Positions 7,905-16,433 of a DNA stretch of 64,000 bases are shown one piece after another. Location of the stretch: positions 1-64,000 of the forward strand of contig JBOGWB010000009.1 in assembly GCA_050693035.1 (NCBI GenBank). The letters are read 5' to 3'. The notes below the pieces were generated by a model. That model had not been told where the DNA came from and made no database searches. It worked only from the letters and a program-made list of their open reading frames with translations. The DNA is from DASYVD01 sp050693035 (GTDB lineage Bacteria; Actinomycetota; UBA4738; CALAEC01). Both the position numbers and the translations under genes were made by a program. Each line of letters opens with the position of its first letter. The first letter of the stretch is position 1.

Positions 7905-8870
7905 TTAGCCCACGAGCGCCTCGACCCCCACGGCTGCAACCAGCCCGCGCAAGCGATCCATCCCCTCTCCCAGCGCTTCGAGGAGCGCGCCGTGGAGCTC
8001 GGGGGTGGAGGCGGACACGGATGGGACGGCGGAGGCCTTCCCCTCACCGTCCAGGAGCGGCACCTCTTCCAGGGCGGCGCCGGTGGGGCTCGTGGCCGGG
8101 CATCCCAGCTCCCACAACAGGAGGAGCCCGGCCGCGACGTCGTAGGTGGTGGTGTTGAGGACATGCCCCCCGCCCACCAACCGGAACAGCTCCTCGAGCT
8201 CCGGGATCTCCTCCACCAGCCAGGCACCCGGGTCCACCATCGCGTCGAGCTGGCCGGTGGCCACCCTGGACAGAGAGTAGGTCGCGCTCCCCTGGTCGAA
8301 GAACGCCCCCCGGGCCCCGGCCACGTCGAAGATCCCGGCCAGCACCGCGGAGAGCGCCACCGCGGGCTGCCCTCGGAACCCTCCGGCCCAGAACAACCCG
8401 TCGAGGCCCTTGTGGTCCGAGGGCGAGAGCTGGCGCCCGCGGGCCGTGGCCCCACCTCCCCGCCGGGCCTCGAATTCCGCCCCCGTGGTGATCTCGACGA
8501 TGCATCCGTACGTCAGGTCCCCCAGGGTGACGTCGGTGACGTCGGAGCCGTAGGGACCGACCGCCAGGGTCACGCAGCAGGTCTCGAACCCTGCGGTGCT
8601 GGGACGGGTGCCGTCGATGGGGTCCACCAGGAACAGCACATCGGGGCGTCCCCGAACGACGAGGCCGCCGTCCTCGGTGAAGTACGCCACGTCGCCGAGC
8701 CTCCCGAAGGCCTCTTCCGCCACCCGCTCGGCCACCTCGTCGATCCCGTAGGTGGTATCGCCGCCGGGAGCCGTGCCGGCGTACCGCCGGGCATCGGGGT
8801 GCCCGAACAGAGGGGCGACGGCCTCGGCGATACGACGGGCCAGCCCGAGGGCGAAGGCCTCAGCGTCCAC
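7905..8870 (-). CDS. Inositol monophosphatase family protein (divergent)
   Basis: A 321-residue protein of the IMPase superfamily. The metal-binding motif DPIDGT starts at residue 83 and a first acidic ligand, Glu66, is in FTEDGG. The second half has GSATYSLSRVATGQLD and TYDVAAGLLLLWELG, replacing the usual WDxAAG, so the substrate may differ from inositol phosphate. GTG start 8870 overlaps the pimA stop by 11 bases. Its place after pimA suggests phosphoinositol or sugar-phosphate turnover, which is inference. Confidence 0.82.
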   Translation of the reverse strand: MDAEAFALGLARRIAEAVAPLFGHPDARRYAGTAPGGDTTYGIDEVAERVAEEAFGRLGDVAYFTEDGGLVVRGRPDVLFLVDPIDGTRPSTAGFETCCVTLAVGPYGSDVTDVTLGDLTYGCIVEITTGAEFEARRGGGATARGRQLSPSDHKGLDGLFWAGGFRGQPAVALSAVLAGIFDVAGARGAFFDQGSATYSLSRVATGQLDAMVDPGAWLVEEIPELEELFRLVGGGHVLNTTTYDVAAGLLLLWELGCPATSPTGAALEEVPLLDGEGKASAVPSVSASTPELHGALLEALGEGMDRLRGLVAAVGVEALVG

Positions 8871-9957
8871 CGAGCGCCTCCTCGTACGCCGCCTCGACCT
8901 CCCGAGCCACCTGGTCCCACGAGTACCGGCCGGCCCGGGCCCGCCCGGCCTGGCCCATGGTCCGGGCCAGCTCGGGCTCGTCGAGGAGCCGGCCCACCGC
9001 CCCGGCCAGCCGCCCGGGATCGGAAGGCGGGACGAGGATGCCCTCCACCTCGTGGCGAACCACTTCCCGGTAGCCCGGGATGTCGCTGGCGACCACGGGA
9101 AGGCCCGCCGCCATGGCCTCGACCAGGACGATGCCGAAGCTCTCCCGTCCCGTGGCGGGGGCGCAGAACACCTCGCAGGCGGCGTGGTACGGGGGGAGCA
9201 GATCGTGAGGGACGCTCCCGAGCATGACCACTCGGTCGCGGACCCCCGGGGGAAGCGATCGGACGGCCCGGCGCTCCTTGCCGTCGCCCGCGACGACCAG
9301 CAACGCATCCGGATGGCGACGGGTGAGCCTGGCGAACGCCCCGACCATGACCGGAAATCCTTTCCGGCGGTCCAGGCGGTTCACGAACAGGATGCGACGG
9401 CCCTCCGGCAGCCGTGCCGGCTCCGCCCCGGCGAAGGCCTCGACCTCGGCGCCGTTGGGGATGACCCGGAGCCCGTCTCGGGGAAACCGTCCCGCCACGA
9501 AACCCGCCGCCGCCTCCGAAACGGCGATCCGCACGGCGAGCCGCCGCCACACCCCGCGCAGGGCCGGCGCGGTGGCCGCGAACAGCAGGGCCCGGTCGGC
9601 GTAGGCGTGGAACGTCGCCACCACGGGAGCCCTGGGGAACCGGGTCGCGAACATGGCGGTCCCGGGGATGAGGGGCTCGTGGGCGTGGATCACCTCGGGA
9701 CGGAACTCGTCCAGCGCCCGGCGGACCCTCCGGGCCGACGCCGGCGTGGGGCAGATCGGCGCCACCGACCCGTTGTACGGCACGCGGACCGGCCGGCCCA
9801 CCGCTACCACGTGAGACTCGACGGGCGTGGTGGAGGCGGGAGCCAGCACCATCACCCGGTGCCCCCGCTTGACCAGGCGATCGGCCAGCTGCCGAACGTG
9901 GACCTGCACCCCGCCGGTGGCGTCCCAGGCGTAGGGGCAGGCGAGGGCGATCCTCAT
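8860..9957 (-). CDS. pimA: PimA-type GT4 mannosyltransferase
   Basis: A 365-residue GT-B fold glycosyltransferase, family 4. It has the N-terminal glycine-rich YAWDATGGVQVHVRQLADRL, the HAHEPLIP segment, the linker phrase IPNGAEVEAF, and the C-terminal donor-binding motif GRESFGIVLVEAMAAGLPVVASD (the E-x7-E motif). This matches phosphatidylinositol mannosyltransferases, which add mannose to phosphatidylinositol on the inner face of the membrane. It overlaps the acyltransferase gene by four bases (ATGA). The operon order PgsA-like, acyltransferase, PimA is the actinobacterial PIM arrangement. Confidence 0.9.
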   Translation of the reverse strand: MRIALACPYAWDATGGVQVHVRQLADRLVKRGHRVMVLAPASTTPVESHVVAVGRPVRVPYNGSVAPICPTPASARRVRRALDEFRPEVIHAHEPLIPGTAMFATRFPRAPVVATFHAYADRALLFAATAPALRGVWRRLAVRIAVSEAAAGFVAGRFPRDGLRVIPNGAEVEAFAGAEPARLPEGRRILFVNRLDRRKGFPVMVGAFARLTRRHPDALLVVAGDGKERRAVRSLPPGVRDRVVMLGSVPHDLLPPYHAACEVFCAPATGRESFGIVLVEAMAAGLPVVASDIPGYREVVRHEVEGILVPPSDPGRLAGAVGRLLDEPELARTMGQAGRARAGRYSWDQVAREVEAAYEEALGGR

Positions 9958-10925
9958 TCCTCACCCCCTCGCCTGGGGCGAGCGACCCCGCCCGAGCCCC
10001 CCGTCGGCCAGGCGGGTTGGAGCATGTGCCACTGGGTGGGCGCCGCCGCGATGCCTCGTTCGAACTCCGCGGCGAGCATCCGGGTCAGGGAGGCCACGTC
10101 CGCCCGACGGTCTCCGGTCGGCTCGATAGAGATCGGCGGGCGGATGACGCACAGCCATCCTCCGTCGGAGTGGTAGTTCGCCGCGGGGAGCAGCGGGCTC
10201 CCCGTGGACAGTGAGAGGGCCGCCGGCCCGGGCGGGAGCGGGCGGGTGGCCCCGAACATCTCGACGTCCACGCCCCTCCCGCTCAGGGCCCGGTCGGCCA
10301 CCAGGGTCAGGAGCTCGTTGTTGGCGAGCCTCCGGGCCAGCTCCTCCCCGAGGGCTCGGCGCCCGGCGAGCGGCACGATCTGCATCCCCAGCGCCACCCG
10401 GTGCCGGTAGAACAGGTCGTAGAGCGCCCGGGGCCGGAGTTGCTCGGCCACCGCGACCATCCGGTACCCGTTGAGGTGGAGCCAGTGGCCGGCCACGTCC
10501 CAGTTGCCCAGGTGCGGGAGGGCCAGCACGGCGCCGCGACCTTCCTCCACGGCCCGATCGATGTGCTCGCGGCCCTCCATCCGGAACCGATTCAGCACCG
10601 CCTCGTCGGGGAGCACCCGGATGTGGAACGACTCGAACCAATAGCGAGCATACGAGCGAAACACTTCATTCCCGGCCGCCTCCAGGACGGTCGACCCGAG
10701 AGGCTCGCCCAGCACCTGGGACAGATTCCGCTCCACGGTCCTGCGGGGCCGGGCGAGCAGCCGCCAGGCGAGCAGCCCGGCGAGCTCGAACAGCGCCCCC
10801 CCGGCGCGCTCCGGGAGCGACATGGCCAGCCGTTCCATCGTGGCGAAACCCAGGTACGCCAGCCGCTCCCTGAGGCTCTCCCGCCGAGGATCGGCAGGAG
10901 CAGAGCCCGCGCTGGCCTCGGTCAC
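9954..10925 (-). CDS. Lysophospholipid/lauroyl-type acyltransferase (PatA/HtrB family)
   Basis: A 323-residue acyltransferase of the HtrB/PatA family. The catalytic H-x4-D motif is in HLGNWDVAGH. The block YARYWFESF and the C-terminal PPGPAALSLSTGSPLLPA are also typical. In mycobacteria the neighbour of PimA acylates PIM mannose, and the same role is likely here. I chose GTG 10925 since it makes a GTGA overlap with the upstream gene; longer readings to 11000 have a low-complexity N-terminus. The membrane association is peripheral. Confidence 0.88.
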   Translation of the reverse strand: MTEASAGSAPADPRRESLRERLAYLGFATMERLAMSLPERAGGALFELAGLLAWRLLARPRRTVERNLSQVLGEPLGSTVLEAAGNEVFRSYARYWFESFHIRVLPDEAVLNRFRMEGREHIDRAVEEGRGAVLALPHLGNWDVAGHWLHLNGYRMVAVAEQLRPRALYDLFYRHRVALGMQIVPLAGRRALGEELARRLANNELLTLVADRALSGRGVDVEMFGATRPLPPGPAALSLSTGSPLLPAANYHSDGGWLCVIRPPISIEPTGDRRADVASLTRMLAAEFERGIAAAPTQWHMLQPAWPTGGSGGVARPRRGGEE

Positions 10926-11437
10926 CGGGGCTCCCGCTGGCGTCCCAGCTCCGCGATCGCCATCGCCACCACGAGGGCCGACAGGAGGACGACCGCCCAC
11001 AGGGCGACCTCCACCGTCCCGACCAACAGTCCCAGCGCCACGAGGAACGGAGGCGCCGCCCGCAGCGCGACGGGAACGGTCACCCGGAAACCCAAGCCTT
11101 CGGATCGGACCCGGAGGTAGGCGGCCAGGTAGGAAGCGCCCAGGGCGAGCACTGCGGCGCCGGCCAGCCGAGGTTGCTCCGGGAGGGCCACCCAGGCGAT
11201 GGCCCCCAGGATCACCGCCTCGATGAGCCGCTCCGCGACCGCGTGGAGCAGGACGAAGCGGGGGACCCCACCGGCCCCGGTCGACGCTGCGACCAGGGCG
11301 ACGCCGGCCGCCACGGCCGCAGCCCCCGCCGCGCGATCCTCGCCGGCCAGCAGGAGGGCGGCAGCGGGCACGGCCCCGACCAGCGTCAGGGCCAGCAGGA
11401 GGAAGAAAGCGCCCGGGTGCACGGGTGCCCCGCTCAT
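10922..11437 (-). CDS. PgsA-like CDP-alcohol phosphatidyltransferase homologue lacking catalytic residues
   Basis: A 171-residue, very hydrophobic protein with about five or six membrane helices, in the position where pgsA (phosphatidylinositol-phosphate synthase) sits in this operon type. The late part matches PgsA enzymes: LLHAVAERLIEAVILGAIAWVAL stands where enzymes have LDSVADR-EA, and SYLAAYLRVRSEGLG where they have SYVRARAEGLG. The catalytic signature D-G-x2-A-R-x8-G-x3-D-x3-D is absent: no DG-AR segment is seen and the last two aspartates are replaced (LLHAVAER). It is therefore probably not an active synthase. It could be a structural paralogue, or a true PIP synthase may lie elsewhere. 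Confidence 0.7.
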   Translation of the reverse strand: MSGAPVHPGAFFLLLALTLVGAVPAAALLLAGEDRAAGAAAVAAGVALVAASTGAGGVPRFVLLHAVAERLIEAVILGAIAWVALPEQPRLAGAAVLALGASYLAAYLRVRSEGLGFRVTVPVALRAAPPFLVALGLLVGTVEVALWAVVLLSALVVAMAIAELGRQREPR

Positions 11438-11467
11438 CGGGCCACCGAGCCTAGCACCGGACCACCG

Positions 11468-12325
11468 CTACCCGCCGAGCGGCTCTGGGGCCACGTCGGT
11501 CGCCGCGAACCGGAGCACGAACGATCGAGCGACGGCCTCGGCGTCCGCCGCCGCGATGGGGGGCGGGCATCGCTGGAGCCGCCGCCACGCCACCATGGCA
11601 AGGCCCGCCTCACCCGGCAACCCCCGGTGCGGGGCCACCACGACTTTCTCGAACTCGCGGGCCAATCCCTCGACCATCGCCACGACCTCCGGCCCGACGG
11701 TGGGATCCTGGGGCCGGTAGTACAGCAGGGCGTAGCCGTGCTCCAGGTTGTGGACAGCGGTCGGCTCGTCCACGGGCTCGTGGTACACGGAGGTCTCCGG
11801 AGGCAGCGTGACAGAGCGGTGCGGCCCAGAGGCCGCCGGCGTCGTCCGGTACTCGGGCGGCGGATCCCCCTCCTGGAGGTGGGTCCGGCCCTCGTCCGGG
11901 GTCACGCGGATCCTCGTGCAGCCGGCCCGCTCGGCGGCCTGCGCGGCGGCCGGGGCGATCCGGGCTGCCTCCTGCTCCATGGCGACGGCCGCCTGGACTC
12001 CGGCGAGGCATCCCTCGAACGCGGCATCCCGGAGGCCCTCCGGCGCCCGTGTCGCATAGGCCTGCGCCACGTCACGGGGGGACTGGCTCGGGGCGTCGAG
12101 CTCCTGGGCCAGCACGTCGAGTCCCAGCAGCCGCCCGAACGTGCGGCATTCGTCCTCGGCCGTCTCCCCCGCCTGCGCCGCCTCCGGGGGCTCGGACCCG
12201 GTGGGCTCAGGTCCGGACTGGCCCTGCCGGCACGCCACGCCCAGCAGGGCCACCGCCACGGCGAGGATGAGGGCGGGGCCGCGGGGTCGCCCGGCTCCTT
12301 GGTCTGCACGGCGCTCGTTGATCAT
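11468..12325 (-). CDS. DUF3105 lipoprotein
   Basis: A 285-residue exported lipoprotein. The signal peptide ends in the lipobox LGVAC at about residue 28 and a Pro/Glu-rich linker follows. The C-terminal DUF3105 domain has EYRTTPAASGPH, the histidines in YHEPVD and VHNLEHGYALLYYRP, and VVAPHRGLP. The clustered histidines suggest metal binding, but no activity is established. An extra Cys-containing N-terminal domain (about 60-140) is present. The start is ATG 12325; the upstream in-frame extension is not protein-like. Confidence 0.85.
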   Translation of the reverse strand: MINERRADQGAGRPRGPALILAVAVALLGVACRQGQSGPEPTGSEPPEAAQAGETAEDECRTFGRLLGLDVLAQELDAPSQSPRDVAQAYATRAPEGLRDAAFEGCLAGVQAAVAMEQEAARIAPAAAQAAERAGCTRIRVTPDEGRTHLQEGDPPPEYRTTPAASGPHRSVTLPPETSVYHEPVDEPTAVHNLEHGYALLYYRPQDPTVGPEVVAMVEGLAREFEKVVVAPHRGLPGEAGLAMVAWRRLQRCPPPIAAADAEAVARSFVLRFAATDVAPEPLGG

Positions 12326-12369
12326 GTCAGTCTGGGGTGGCTGCCTCGGAGGGTCCGAAGCGGCGCAAC

Positions 12370-12375
12370 TATAAT
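12370..12375 (+). promoter_or_regulatory. -10 box TATAAT of the EF-G-like gene
   Basis: A perfect TATAAT 33 bases before the ATG, followed by a GCAGGGAG ribosome site. The -35 region is poor. A leadered transcript of about 27 bases is predicted. Confidence 0.6.
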
Positions 12376-12408
12376 CCGATACGTTCCCAACGCAGGGAGT
12401 CCTCATCC

Positions 12409-14496
12409 ATGAAGACCTACGAAGCCGCGAACATCCGCAACGTTCTCCTGGTCGGTCACGGCGGCGCGGGGAAGACCACGCTCACGGAATCGCTCCTCTT
12501 CGTGGCCGGTGCCACGACCCGGATGGGGAAGGTCGAGGACGGCAACACGATCACCGACTTCGAGCCGGAGGAGGTTCGCCGAAGCATCAGCGTCTCGGCA
12601 GCGCTGGCCCCGGTGGAGTGGCGTGACGTGAAGATCAACCTCATCGACGCCCCGGGCTACGCCGACTTCATCGGCGACATCAAGGCGGCCATCCGGGCTG
12701 CCGACGCCTGCCTGTTCGTGGTGTCCGCGGTCGAGGGCGTCGAGGTCCAGCACGAGGTGGTGTGGGAGCTCGCCGTGGAGGCCGGTATCCCCCGGGCGTT
12801 CTTCGTGAACAAGCTGGACCGCGAGCGGGCGTCCTTCCAGCGGACGCTCGACGGCCTCGTCCAAGCGTTCGGGACCCAGGTCGCGCCGCTCCAGTTCCCC
12901 CTGGGCGAGGAGCACGACTTCGAGGGATTGGTCGACCTGTTGTCGCGGAAGGCGTACCGCTATCCCTCCCCCCCCAAGGGGGAGGAGGGTGAGTGGCCCG
13001 ACGACATCTCCGGGAAGGCGGATCCCCACCGCGAGAAGCTCACAGAAGCGGTGGCAGAGGCGGACGATTCGTTGCTCGAGAAGTACCTGGAGGAAGGTGA
13101 GCTCTCTGCGGAAGAGGTGGTGCGCGGGGTGAAGGCGGGGATCGCCCAGGCGAAGTTCGCGCCGGTGCTCTGCGGCTCCGCCTCGCGCGGGATCGGCGTC
13201 GACCGGTTGGCAGAGTTCATCACCGACGAGTTCCCCTCCCCCGTCGACCGGCCGCCGGTGAAGGTCATCACCAAGGAAGGGCAGGAGCACGAGCGGCGGT
13301 GCGACCCGGCGGGCCCGCTCACCGCGTTCGTGTTCAAGACCATCTCCGACCCCTACGTCGGCCGGATCACGCTGTTCCGGGTGTTCTCGGGGCGGATGCG
13401 CCCCGACTCGACGGTGCACAACGCCACCCAGGGAACCGACGAGCGGGTCACCCAGCTCTTCACGATGCGAGGGAAGGACCACGACAGCGTGTCGGAAGTG
13501 CCCGCCGGCGACATCGGCGCCGTCGCCAAGCTGTCCCATACCGCCACCGGCGACACCTTCACCACGAAGGACGCGCCGGCGACGCTTCCTCCCCTGGAGC
13601 CTCCCGAGCCACTGTACGCGCTGGCGGTGGAGCCCAAGACGCAGGGCGACGAGGACAAGCTCTCCACGGCCCTGGCCCGGATCCAGGAAGAGGACCCCAC
13701 CTTCCGCGTCGAGCGGCAACCCGATACCCACCAGACCGTGATGTTCGGCATGGGTGAGACGCACGTGGACGTCATGGTGGAGCGGATGAAGCGGAAGTTC
13801 GGCGTGGAGGTCACCACGCATCCCGCGAGGGTCCCCTTCAAGGAGACCGTTCGGACCAAAGCCCAGGCCGTCGGACGGTACGTGAAGCAGACCGGTGGAC
13901 ACGGGCAGTTCGGCGTGGCCCACGTCGAGGTGGAGCCGCTCCAGCGCGGGGCGGGGTTCGAGTTCGTCGACAAGATCGTGGGCGGGGTCGTCCCCAACCA
14001 GTTCATCCCCTCGGTGGAGAAGGGGGTGGTGAAGGCGATGCAAGAAGGGGTGCTCGTCGGCTACCCGATGGTGGACATGCGGGTCACCCTGTTCGACGGG
14101 AAGCACCACCCCGTGGACTCCTCCGACATGTCGTTTCAGATCGCGGGGTCGATGGCCTTCAGGGAGGCCGCGCAGAAGGCCGGAGTGGTCCTCCTCGAGC
14201 CGATCGTGGACGTCGAGATCATCGTCCCCGAGTCGATGACCGGTGACATCATGGGCGACCTCAACTCCAAGCGGGGGAAGGTCGTGGGCATGGAACAGAC
14301 GGGAACCGGGAAGACGAAGGTCCGGGCCCAGGTGCCGCAGGCCGAGATGACACGCTACGCCATCGACCTGCGGTCGATCACCGGTGGACGCGGCACGTTC
14401 ACCATGCGGTTCTCCCATTACGAGGAAGTCCCATCGCACCTGGCGGACAAGGTCGTGGCCGAGGCCAAGCGAGAGAAGGAAGAGGCACACCGCTGA
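12409..14496 (+). CDS. fusA2: Elongation factor G-like GTPase (EF-G2 type)
   Basis: A 695-residue translational GTPase of the EF-G-like group found beside the main fusA in Actinomycetota. The G domain has a G1 loop GHGGAGKTTL instead of the AHIDAGKTT of true EF-G, G3 DAPGYADF and G4 NKLDRE. Domains II-V are complete, including GGHGQFGVAHVEVEP and a C-terminal RGTFTMRFSHYEEVP. The divergent G1 loop argues against the essential translocase; relatives may act in recycling or stress. The start ATG 12409 has a ribosome site. Confidence 0.9.
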   Translation: MKTYEAANIRNVLLVGHGGAGKTTLTESLLFVAGATTRMGKVEDGNTITDFEPEEVRRSISVSAALAPVEWRDVKINLIDAPGYADFIGDIKAAIRAADACLFVVSAVEGVEVQHEVVWELAVEAGIPRAFFVNKLDRERASFQRTLDGLVQAFGTQVAPLQFPLGEEHDFEGLVDLLSRKAYRYPSPPKGEEGEWPDDISGKADPHREKLTEAVAEADDSLLEKYLEEGELSAEEVVRGVKAGIAQAKFAPVLCGSASRGIGVDRLAEFITDEFPSPVDRPPVKVITKEGQEHERRCDPAGPLTAFVFKTISDPYVGRITLFRVFSGRMRPDSTVHNATQGTDERVTQLFTMRGKDHDSVSEVPAGDIGAVAKLSHTATGDTFTTKDAPATLPPLEPPEPLYALAVEPKTQGDEDKLSTALARIQEEDPTFRVERQPDTHQTVMFGMGETHVDVMVERMKRKFGVEVTTHPARVPFKETVRTKAQAVGRYVKQTGGHGQFGVAHVEVEPLQRGAGFEFVDKIVGGVVPNQFIPSVEKGVVKAMQEGVLVGYPMVDMRVTLFDGKHHPVDSSDMSFQIAGSMAFREAAQKAGVVLLEPIVDVEIIVPESMTGDIMGDLNSKRGKVVGMEQTGTGKTKVRAQVPQAEMTRYAIDLRSITGGRGTFTMRFSHYEEVPSHLADKVVAEAKREKEEAHR

Positions 14497-14519
14497 GGCG
14501 GCCGGGGCCCCGAACGCCG

Positions 14520-15170
14520 ATGGCCGACCGCGACGCGTACGACGCCGACTACTTCACCACGCTGTACGGGGAAAGCCCCGGTCAGACATGGGCGGACCGC
14601 AAGCGCGATGCGCGCGTCGTGGATCTCGTTCGCCGGTTCGGCCCACCTCGTGCCGCCGATGACGCCCTCCTGGACATCGGCTGCGGGTTCGGGTACCTGC
14701 TGGAACGGTTCCGGGGACGGTTCGCCCTTCACGGCGTGGACCTCTCCCCGCATGCCGTGCGACAGGCCCGGACCCGTCTGGAGGGAGCGGCACTCAGCCA
14801 GGGCAACGTCGAGCAGGGCATCCCGTTCCGTCGTACGTTCCAGGTGATCCTGGCCATCAACGTGATCGAGCACCTCAACGATCCCGCAGCGGGGGTGGCC
14901 AACATGGGACGGGCCCTGGTCCCCGGCGGCCTGTGCGTCGTCCACCTCCCGACGGTGAACAACCTGCTGAACCGGGTGATCTACCGGTTCACCTACGCCC
15001 ACGACCCCACCCACGTCTTCCGGCCGTCGGGAGACGAAGTGATCGAGCTGTTCCGCTCGGCGGGCTTCGAACTGCTCGAGCAGTCCTACGCGCCACACGT
15101 TCCGCGCGCCCTGTGGAACACTGTGAAGGTGCACCCCGCGTACCTGGCGGCGTTCCGCCGGCAGGAATAA
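14520..15170 (+). CDS. Class I SAM-dependent methyltransferase
   Basis: A 216-residue methyltransferase. SAM-binding motif I is LDIGCGFGYLLERF (about 52-65), the acidic motif II is HGVDLSPHAV, and motif IV is AINVIEHLNDP. The substrate is unknown. The C-terminal part with FTYAHDPTHVFRPSGDEVIELF resembles lipid or quinone-like methyltransferases. It begins 23 bases after the EF-G-like gene and 27 bases before a glutaredoxin gene, so the three probably share a transcript. Confidence 0.85.
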   Translation: MADRDAYDADYFTTLYGESPGQTWADRKRDARVVDLVRRFGPPRAADDALLDIGCGFGYLLERFRGRFALHGVDLSPHAVRQARTRLEGAALSQGNVEQGIPFRRTFQVILAINVIEHLNDPAAGVANMGRALVPGGLCVVHLPTVNNLLNRVIYRFTYAHDPTHVFRPSGDEVIELFRSAGFELLEQSYAPHVPRALWNTVKVHPAYLAAFRRQE

Positions 15171-15197
15171 GGCACGCCACGACGAAGAGACTGGACG

Positions 15198-15455
15198 ATG
15201 AACGAGACCGACGAGATCGTGATGTACGGAGCGGACTGGTGCGGCGACTGCCGGCGGTCCCAGCGGCTGATGGACGCCCGCGCCGTTCGCTACCGGTCGA
15301 TCGACGTGGAGCACGACGCTGAGGCCCGCGAGGAGGCCAGGCGGCTCGGGGGCTCGACGAAGATCCCGGTGATCGTCATGCCCGACGGGTCGGTGCTGGT
15401 CGAGCCGACCGACCCCGAGTTGGCCACCAGGCTGGACGAGCTGGCCGTCCGGTAG
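15198..15455 (+). CDS. Glutaredoxin-like protein (CGDC active site)
   Basis: An 85-residue thioredoxin-fold protein. The redox motif is WCGDC (Cys15 and Cys18), with the cis-proline in TKIPVIVMPDG. It resembles the mycoredoxin / NrdH-like group of Actinomycetota, which works with mycothiol or thioredoxin reductase. Last gene of the EF-G-like transcript. Confidence 0.88.
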   Translation: MNETDEIVMYGADWCGDCRRSQRLMDARAVRYRSIDVEHDAEAREEARRLGGSTKIPVIVMPDGSVLVEPTDPELATRLDELAVR

Positions 15456-15491
15456 CGCGGCGGCCGTGAATCCCGGCCGTTGTGATCGCTC

Positions 15492-16433
15492 TCACTCCGC
15501 AAGGCGACTGAGGACCACGCCGGCGAGCGCCCGAAGGAAGACGGGATCGTCGTTGGGCGACTCGGTTCGCACCAGCGTGAGGCCCACCTCCCGCGCGACG
15601 CCCTGGGCCTCGATATCGATGTCGTACAGGATCTCCAGGTGGTCGGCGACGAAGCCGACCGGGCACGATACCGCCGCCCGGTGTCCTTCCGCCGCAACCT
15701 CTCGAAGCACATCGGTCAGGTCCGGCCCGAGCCACGGCTCAGCGGTGCGTCCGGCGCTCTGCCACGCCACCCGGAGCCGTTCGGCCGGAAGTCCGATCGC
15801 TCCGGCCACCAGCCGGGCGGACTCCTCGAGCTGCCGAGGGTACGGGTCGCCCTCGTCCACGATCCGAGCGGGGAGGCTGTGCGCCGAGAAGATCACCGGG
15901 GCTCGGTCCCCCTCCCGTGCGGGGAGCCGTCCGATCGCGTCGGAGACTCGGGACACCAGGAACCTGACGAAGTCGGGAGCGTCGTGCCAGTGCTCCACGA
16001 ACGCCACGGCGATGCCGGCGTCGGCCGCCCTCTTGCCGGCCCGATCGACGTAGGCGCCCACGCTCATCCGGGCGTAGTGCGGCGCGAGCACCAACCCTAC
16101 GACCTCGCGGATGTCGTCCTCCGCCACCGCGCGAACCGCATCTTCGATGTACGGGGCCTGGTGCTTCATGCCGTGGTAGGTGCGGAACGTCCGGTCTCCG
16201 CCGTCGAGCCGTTCGGTGTCGTTCAGCTCCCGCTCCAGCTCCCGGACCTGGGCCTCGGTGATCTCGATCAGCGGTGACCGCCCGCCGATGGCCCGGTAGC
16301 GGTCCTTCAGGTCCTCCAGCAGCTCCGGCGATGGCGCACGACCTCCGCGGATGTGGGTGTAGTACTGCTCGACGTCATCGAGCCCCCGGGCCGTCCCGTA
16401 CGACATGCACAGCACGCCGATCCGGCGGCTCAC
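15492..16433 (-). CDS. hemH: Ferrochelatase (coproporphyrin ferrochelatase type)
   Basis: A 313-residue class I ferrochelatase that inserts Fe(II) into the porphyrin ring. It has N-terminal VLCMSYGTARGLDDVEQYYTHIRGG, the catalytic histidine in FSAHSLPAR, and the later SCPVGFVADHLEILYDID. In Actinomycetota this enzyme usually acts on coproporphyrin III (CpfC). GTG 16433 overlaps the hemE stop by four bases (GTGA). Confidence 0.95.
   Translation of the reverse strand: MSRRIGVLCMSYGTARGLDDVEQYYTHIRGGRAPSPELLEDLKDRYRAIGGRSPLIEITEAQVRELERELNDTERLDGGDRTFRTYHGMKHQAPYIEDAVRAVAEDDIREVVGLVLAPHYARMSVGAYVDRAGKRAADAGIAVAFVEHWHDAPDFVRFLVSRVSDAIGRLPAREGDRAPVIFSAHSLPARIVDEGDPYPRQLEESARLVAGAIGLPAERLRVAWQSAGRTAEPWLGPDLTDVLREVAAEGHRAAVSCPVGFVADHLEILYDIDIEAQGVAREVGLTLVRTESPNDDPVFLRALAGVVLSRLAE

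Noticed and set aside
12403..14490. Long open frame opposite the EF-G-like gene (and similar ones opposite many genes)
   Set aside because: These frames mirror conserved genes in high-GC DNA, show His/Arg/Gly/Pro-rich composition and match no family.
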